The position numbers and the translations under genes are program-made. From contig NZ_JAGPNM010000001.1 of NCBI RefSeq assembly GCF_018831085.1, positions 930,001 to 994,000 on the forward strand: a stretch of 64,000 bases of DNA. Direction: 5' to 3'. Source of the DNA: Rheinheimera oceanensis. Its GTDB lineage: Bacteria > Pseudomonadota > Gammaproteobacteria > Enterobacterales > Alteromonadaceae. Under the pieces are notes generated by a model. That model was not told the origin of the DNA and made no database searches. It worked only from the letters and a program-made list of their open reading frames with translations. Positions 62,901 through 64,000 of the stretch are shown here, one piece after another. Position 1 is the first letter of the stretch. Each line of letters begins with the position of its first letter.

Positions 62901-64000
62901 ATATTGCTGAGATTGTCTGCACTATAACTTTGATAACTCTCAGCACGGTCTATCAGGATAGTATGGTCCTTAGCAACCGGTAAGTGTTCCAACAGATGAG
63001 ATTGGGTCAATACCAATTCCACTCCACTGTCTTGTATCATGTATGCCACGCGTTGACGCGGATACTCTGGATCCAGCGGTACGTACGAGGCTCCTGCCTT
63101 GAGTATCGCAAGCATCGCAATCAACGATTCCGCTGAGCGATCAACACTCAACCCCACCAATACGCCGTATTTAAGGCCTTTTTGCTGCAGGTAGCGGGCC
63201 AGCTGATTGGCTTTTTGGTTCACCAGGCTATAGCTATACACTGAACCTTGATACTCCAGCGCTGCTGCATCTGGAGTTTTTGCAACCTGTTGCTCAAATA
63301 TTTGATGGATACAGGTGGTGTCGGGATAATCCTCCGCATTGTCATTGAATGTCTTGATCTGGTCGATATCGGCCTTGGTGATCAGTGGTAAATGATAGAT
63401 ATCAGTCTGCGGTTCACGAACCAATGCAGCCAGCAGACATTCAAAGCTCGCAGCCAAACGTTTTATAGTGTCCAACTCAAACAGGCTGGTAGCAAAACTC
63501 CAGTTAAGCGCCAACCCATCGGGTTGTTCGGTTACCATCAGCTCCATATCAAACTTAATCATGGTTTGACGAGTAGGCAGCGGCTGAATAGACAACTCAG
63601 GCAGTGTCAACTCACCTTGTTCGTTGTTTTGCAGCCCAAACATCAATTGGAAAATCGGTGAATGACTCAAGCTACGTTTGGGCTGAAGTTTCTCTACCAG
63701 CATTTCGAACGGAATGTCCTGATTCGAGAATGCTTCGAGAATTGTTGTTTTGTTTTGCTCAAGTACTTGGGCAAAACTCATACCTTTAACAAAACGCGTC
63801 CGTAGCGGCAGGCTGTTGACAAAAAAACCAATCAACGGCTCAATATCCTTGTGGATACGGCCAGCCACCGGAGTACCGATTACGACATCCGCGGCATTAC
63901 TCCAACGTGCAACCAACAAGGCAAAAGCACTTTCGAGCAGCATAAACAAAGTGATATCAAGGCTTAAGCTAAGGCTTTTTAACTGCGCCAACAAACTGTT
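56918..64000 (-). CDS. Hybrid NRPS-PKS, partial: ...C-A-PCP-KS-AT-KR-ACP
   Basis: The frame runs off the right edge, so the protein start is missing; 2361 codons are visible. Approximate residues count from the window edge. Second half of a C domain 1-190 (FMLLESAFALLVARW); A about 220-720 (YVIYTSGSTGKPKGV near 378); PCP near 771 (GGNSILS); KS 820-1250 (VTACSTSLVAIHQAC, THGTGTKLGDPIE, KPNIGHLDAAAG, triad intact); AT with GHSIGEYVAACLAG near 1448 and HAFHSS, the HAFH form typical of malonyl-CoA; KR near 1990 (LITGGLGNIGLLLGG, SSLSSVLGGLGFAAYASAN); ACP near 2286 (GGDSVVATR). No DH or ER motif is seen, so the extended unit should keep a beta-hydroxyl. The A code DASTIAAVC(K) is closest to aromatic (Phe/Tyr) codes. 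Confidence 0.9.
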   Translation of the reverse strand, partial: NSLLAQLKSLSLSLDITLFMLLESAFALLVARWSNAADVVIGTPVAGRIHKDIEPLIGFFVNSLPLRTRFVKGMSFAQVLEQNKTTILEAFSNQDIPFEMLVEKLQPKRSLSHSPIFQLMFGLQNNEQGELTLPELSIQPLPTRQTMIKFDMELMVTEQPDGLALNWSFATSLFELDTIKRLAASFECLLAALVREPQTDIYHLPLITKADIDQIKTFNDNAEDYPDTTCIHQIFEQQVAKTPDAAALEYQGSVYSYSLVNQKANQLARYLQQKGLKYGVLVGLSVDRSAESLIAMLAILKAGASYVPLDPEYPRQRVAYMIQDSGVELVLTQSHLLEHLPVAKDHTILIDRAESYQSYSADNLSNINVTGNSQAYVIYTSGSTGKPKGVSLRHTGAVNLALNQIRIFEISNSSRALQFASFSFDASISEWLMALLSGACLFMCPGECRTDPGKLTQYLIANKITHLTLPPALLAQLDLTDQYHFESLIIAGEACEKQIAWKWAEKYRLFNAYGPSEGTVCTSAGQILPNQRITIGHALNNVSMYVLDEHGAVAPIGVAGELYIGGAGLANNYLNRPDLTAERFSEKFARQWPQVRLYRTGDSVRCLADGSYEFLNRMDDQVKIRGHRIELGEVRAALVKLSLIADAFVMSRQISTVQQLVAYVVLSPEIGVDSTLASAQNKNDWISKVKVLLRESLPEYMVPAFFVSINSMPLTINGKVDSKALPPIEKANTGKTSGSAPNSRIEHQLCKIWQQVLGLEQVSIYDNFFDIGGNSILSIQIQKQIAINTDYEIDITDLFEYPTINELSRYLSYSVDKTLSNVHAMNEAVADVPKQDVAIIGMSLRVPDADTVEQFWDNISNGVESLQEFSDEQLLEAGVGRDMLNHPNYVKSGVLLSDINTFDTNYFGFTPREAEVMDPQQRLLFECSNNALENAGYGCKKRKRDVGVFVGVAESNYFFGHLMGRTELEQTHGFGLLHANSSGYMATRLAYKLNLNGPSINVVTACSTSLVAIHQACNSLLLRESKMAIAGGARVGQFFPAGYMYNEGGIVSPDGHCRAFDKDAQGTRSGDGAGIIVLKRLDDAIADGDTIHAVIKGTAVNNDGSDKVGFTAPSVSGQSDVIIRCQAIAGVKPESIQYVETHGTGTKLGDPIEIKALTKAFAGVKRGFCALGTLKPNIGHLDAAAGVVSVIKAVQALKAGMIPPSINYSEANPSIDFANTPFYVNTELREWTTSGGPRRAGVSSFGIGGTNAHAILEKAPDFVVTEPRRSEELIVLSAKTETALATASEQLVQHLKNHPEQSLSDVGFTLKVGRTAHEHRCMLVAKSIEHAIEQLQSGDGVSRHSFSSKGRVNKSVILLFTGQGSQYVNMAKELYEQEPVFRQQLDECANILSKYAEVDIRDFIYPPVVDENAKTMLNQTSIAQPALFCVEYAMATLLQSWGIIPSAMIGHSIGEYVAACLAGVFNLEDALKLVSERARLMQRVDPGDMISVPMAASELQGLLQQTGCSMAAVNGPQNCVASGPSSAIDTLTKALEKKGVAVSALHTSHAFHSSMMDVIVDDFRRCLEQVSFNAPQFAYISNVSGKFITEQESSSVEYWVQHLRGTVNFAAGINTLLREQQLLNVDKILIEVGPGISLTSLARKSPHAAGQMLLSCIRHPNKAVSDLAFVSQMLGQLWLHGCDIDWQGYYQDSKVSRVPLPTYPYERQKYWIEAVDSKQAPAVSGYKQSNINDWFCAPTFRLESNMAIEPIDLASEKQCWLIFADSYGLGAELGQSLARQSQNVVMVNVGEQFARLDGNNYVVNLIAGNDYQLLKQSLDDAGLRVDRIVHCWSVDQLGCNGSDKAEVFEACQRYGVYSLLAAIKQFAPTQIDHSLQVDVVTQDIYRVTGEEKINRDGATVIGLCKVVPQEYPQIKCNVVDLGLSSLSSIDSAALKPFVLSLLSELCLSARSADVAFRSRQRWVGNYVPHLTDNSQIQARSIKPQGIYLITGGLGNIGLLLGGAIAEQDAVRIAFVGRSEFPAVENWEQWLANHPDGDPTSTKINKLKVLQASGAEVMVCAGDVADFGQMSAVFDRVETRWGRIDGVIHAAGLLHGSIKAIAETTTEDFALQYQSKVKGLLVLEQLLEGRKIDFCLLMSSLSSVLGGLGFAAYASANVFMDAFARQKHNDGDLRWLSVNWDGWNYTAPGQAAMFGDQLSMLPDEGIKAFKRALATGIVPQLVNSTGVLDQRLQRWLKAQDDRGNMRVYSRPELDIQYVEPSSEIEFKLMNVWQELLGIRDIGIKDDFFELGGDSVVATRILSVIRQRFGLDESVFGIKDFFENPTIEKISQKLTAGLELNKASEMKSQLSAAGKNIEEGVL

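Overview
The window reads as a chromosome segment of a Gram-negative gammaproteobacterium, most likely Alteromonadales-like. The reasons are a Sec-exported outer-membrane barrel protein, gammaproteobacterial-type insertion sequences, a tRNA-Arg(CCG)-type remnant and moderate base composition. This placement is inference. Composition is patchy: the first 3.3 kb is clearly GC-rich, 12.5-19.8 kb is AT-rich, and the rest is intermediate, so several blocks have probably been gained separately.

Layout. (1) 0.2-3.3 kb: acetolactate synthase plus aldehyde dehydrogenase. (2) 3.4-11 kb, small metabolic and regulatory genes: an exported alpha/beta-hydrolase with a CGNR zinc-finger regulator, a relic of a second hydrolase, a divergent NmrA/HxlR pair, a CPBP membrane protease, an outer-membrane barrel protein and an MFS exporter with a C-terminal extension. 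(3) 12.5-19.9 kb, an AT-rich polymorphic-toxin operon: a membrane-anchored GH13 protein, a small exported protein ending in an RHS-core segment, a large exported RHS protein that lacks exactly that segment, and a likely immunity protein, closed by a terminator. (4) 19.9-21.1 kb: an IS3-family element. (5) 21.3-34.9 kb: a probable genomic island. It starts at the 3' part of a tRNA-Arg(CCG) gene with its native terminator, and carries HipBA, a TOTE-type primase-helicase, an AbiE toxin-antitoxin pair, an AlpA-like regulator and an overlapping three-gene recombinase module. (6) 35-37.5 kb: a frameshifted IS481-like element and an IS256 element. (7) 37.5-64 kb, a minus-strand NRPS/PKS assembly line that enters from beyond the right edge.

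The assembly line, in transcription order, is: ...C-A(aromatic-like)-PCP-KS-AT(malonyl)-KR-ACP (56.9-64 kb, 5' end outside the window); TubC-C-[A core missing]-PCP-C-A(Thr)-PCP-C-A(Gln)-PCP (48.3-56.9 kb); TubC-C-A(Thr)-PCP-E-C-[no A]-PCP-C-[A core missing]-PCP-[truncated E/C] (39.4-48.3 kb). Downstream lie a decayed thioesterase fragment, a decayed IS3 transposase and an intact type II thioesterase whose stop codon appears to lie in the end of the IS256 element. Three modules without an adenylation core, together with the damaged terminus, make the cluster unusual. It is either a product line with trans-loaded or skipped modules, or one that is degenerating.

The most novel-looking features are the partition of the RHS core over two adjacent genes next to a GH13 protein, the A-less NRPS modules with broken release end, and the defence island with a trio recombinase module at a tRNA-Arg site. 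All specificity codes were read by eye against the GrsA pattern, and no database search was run.
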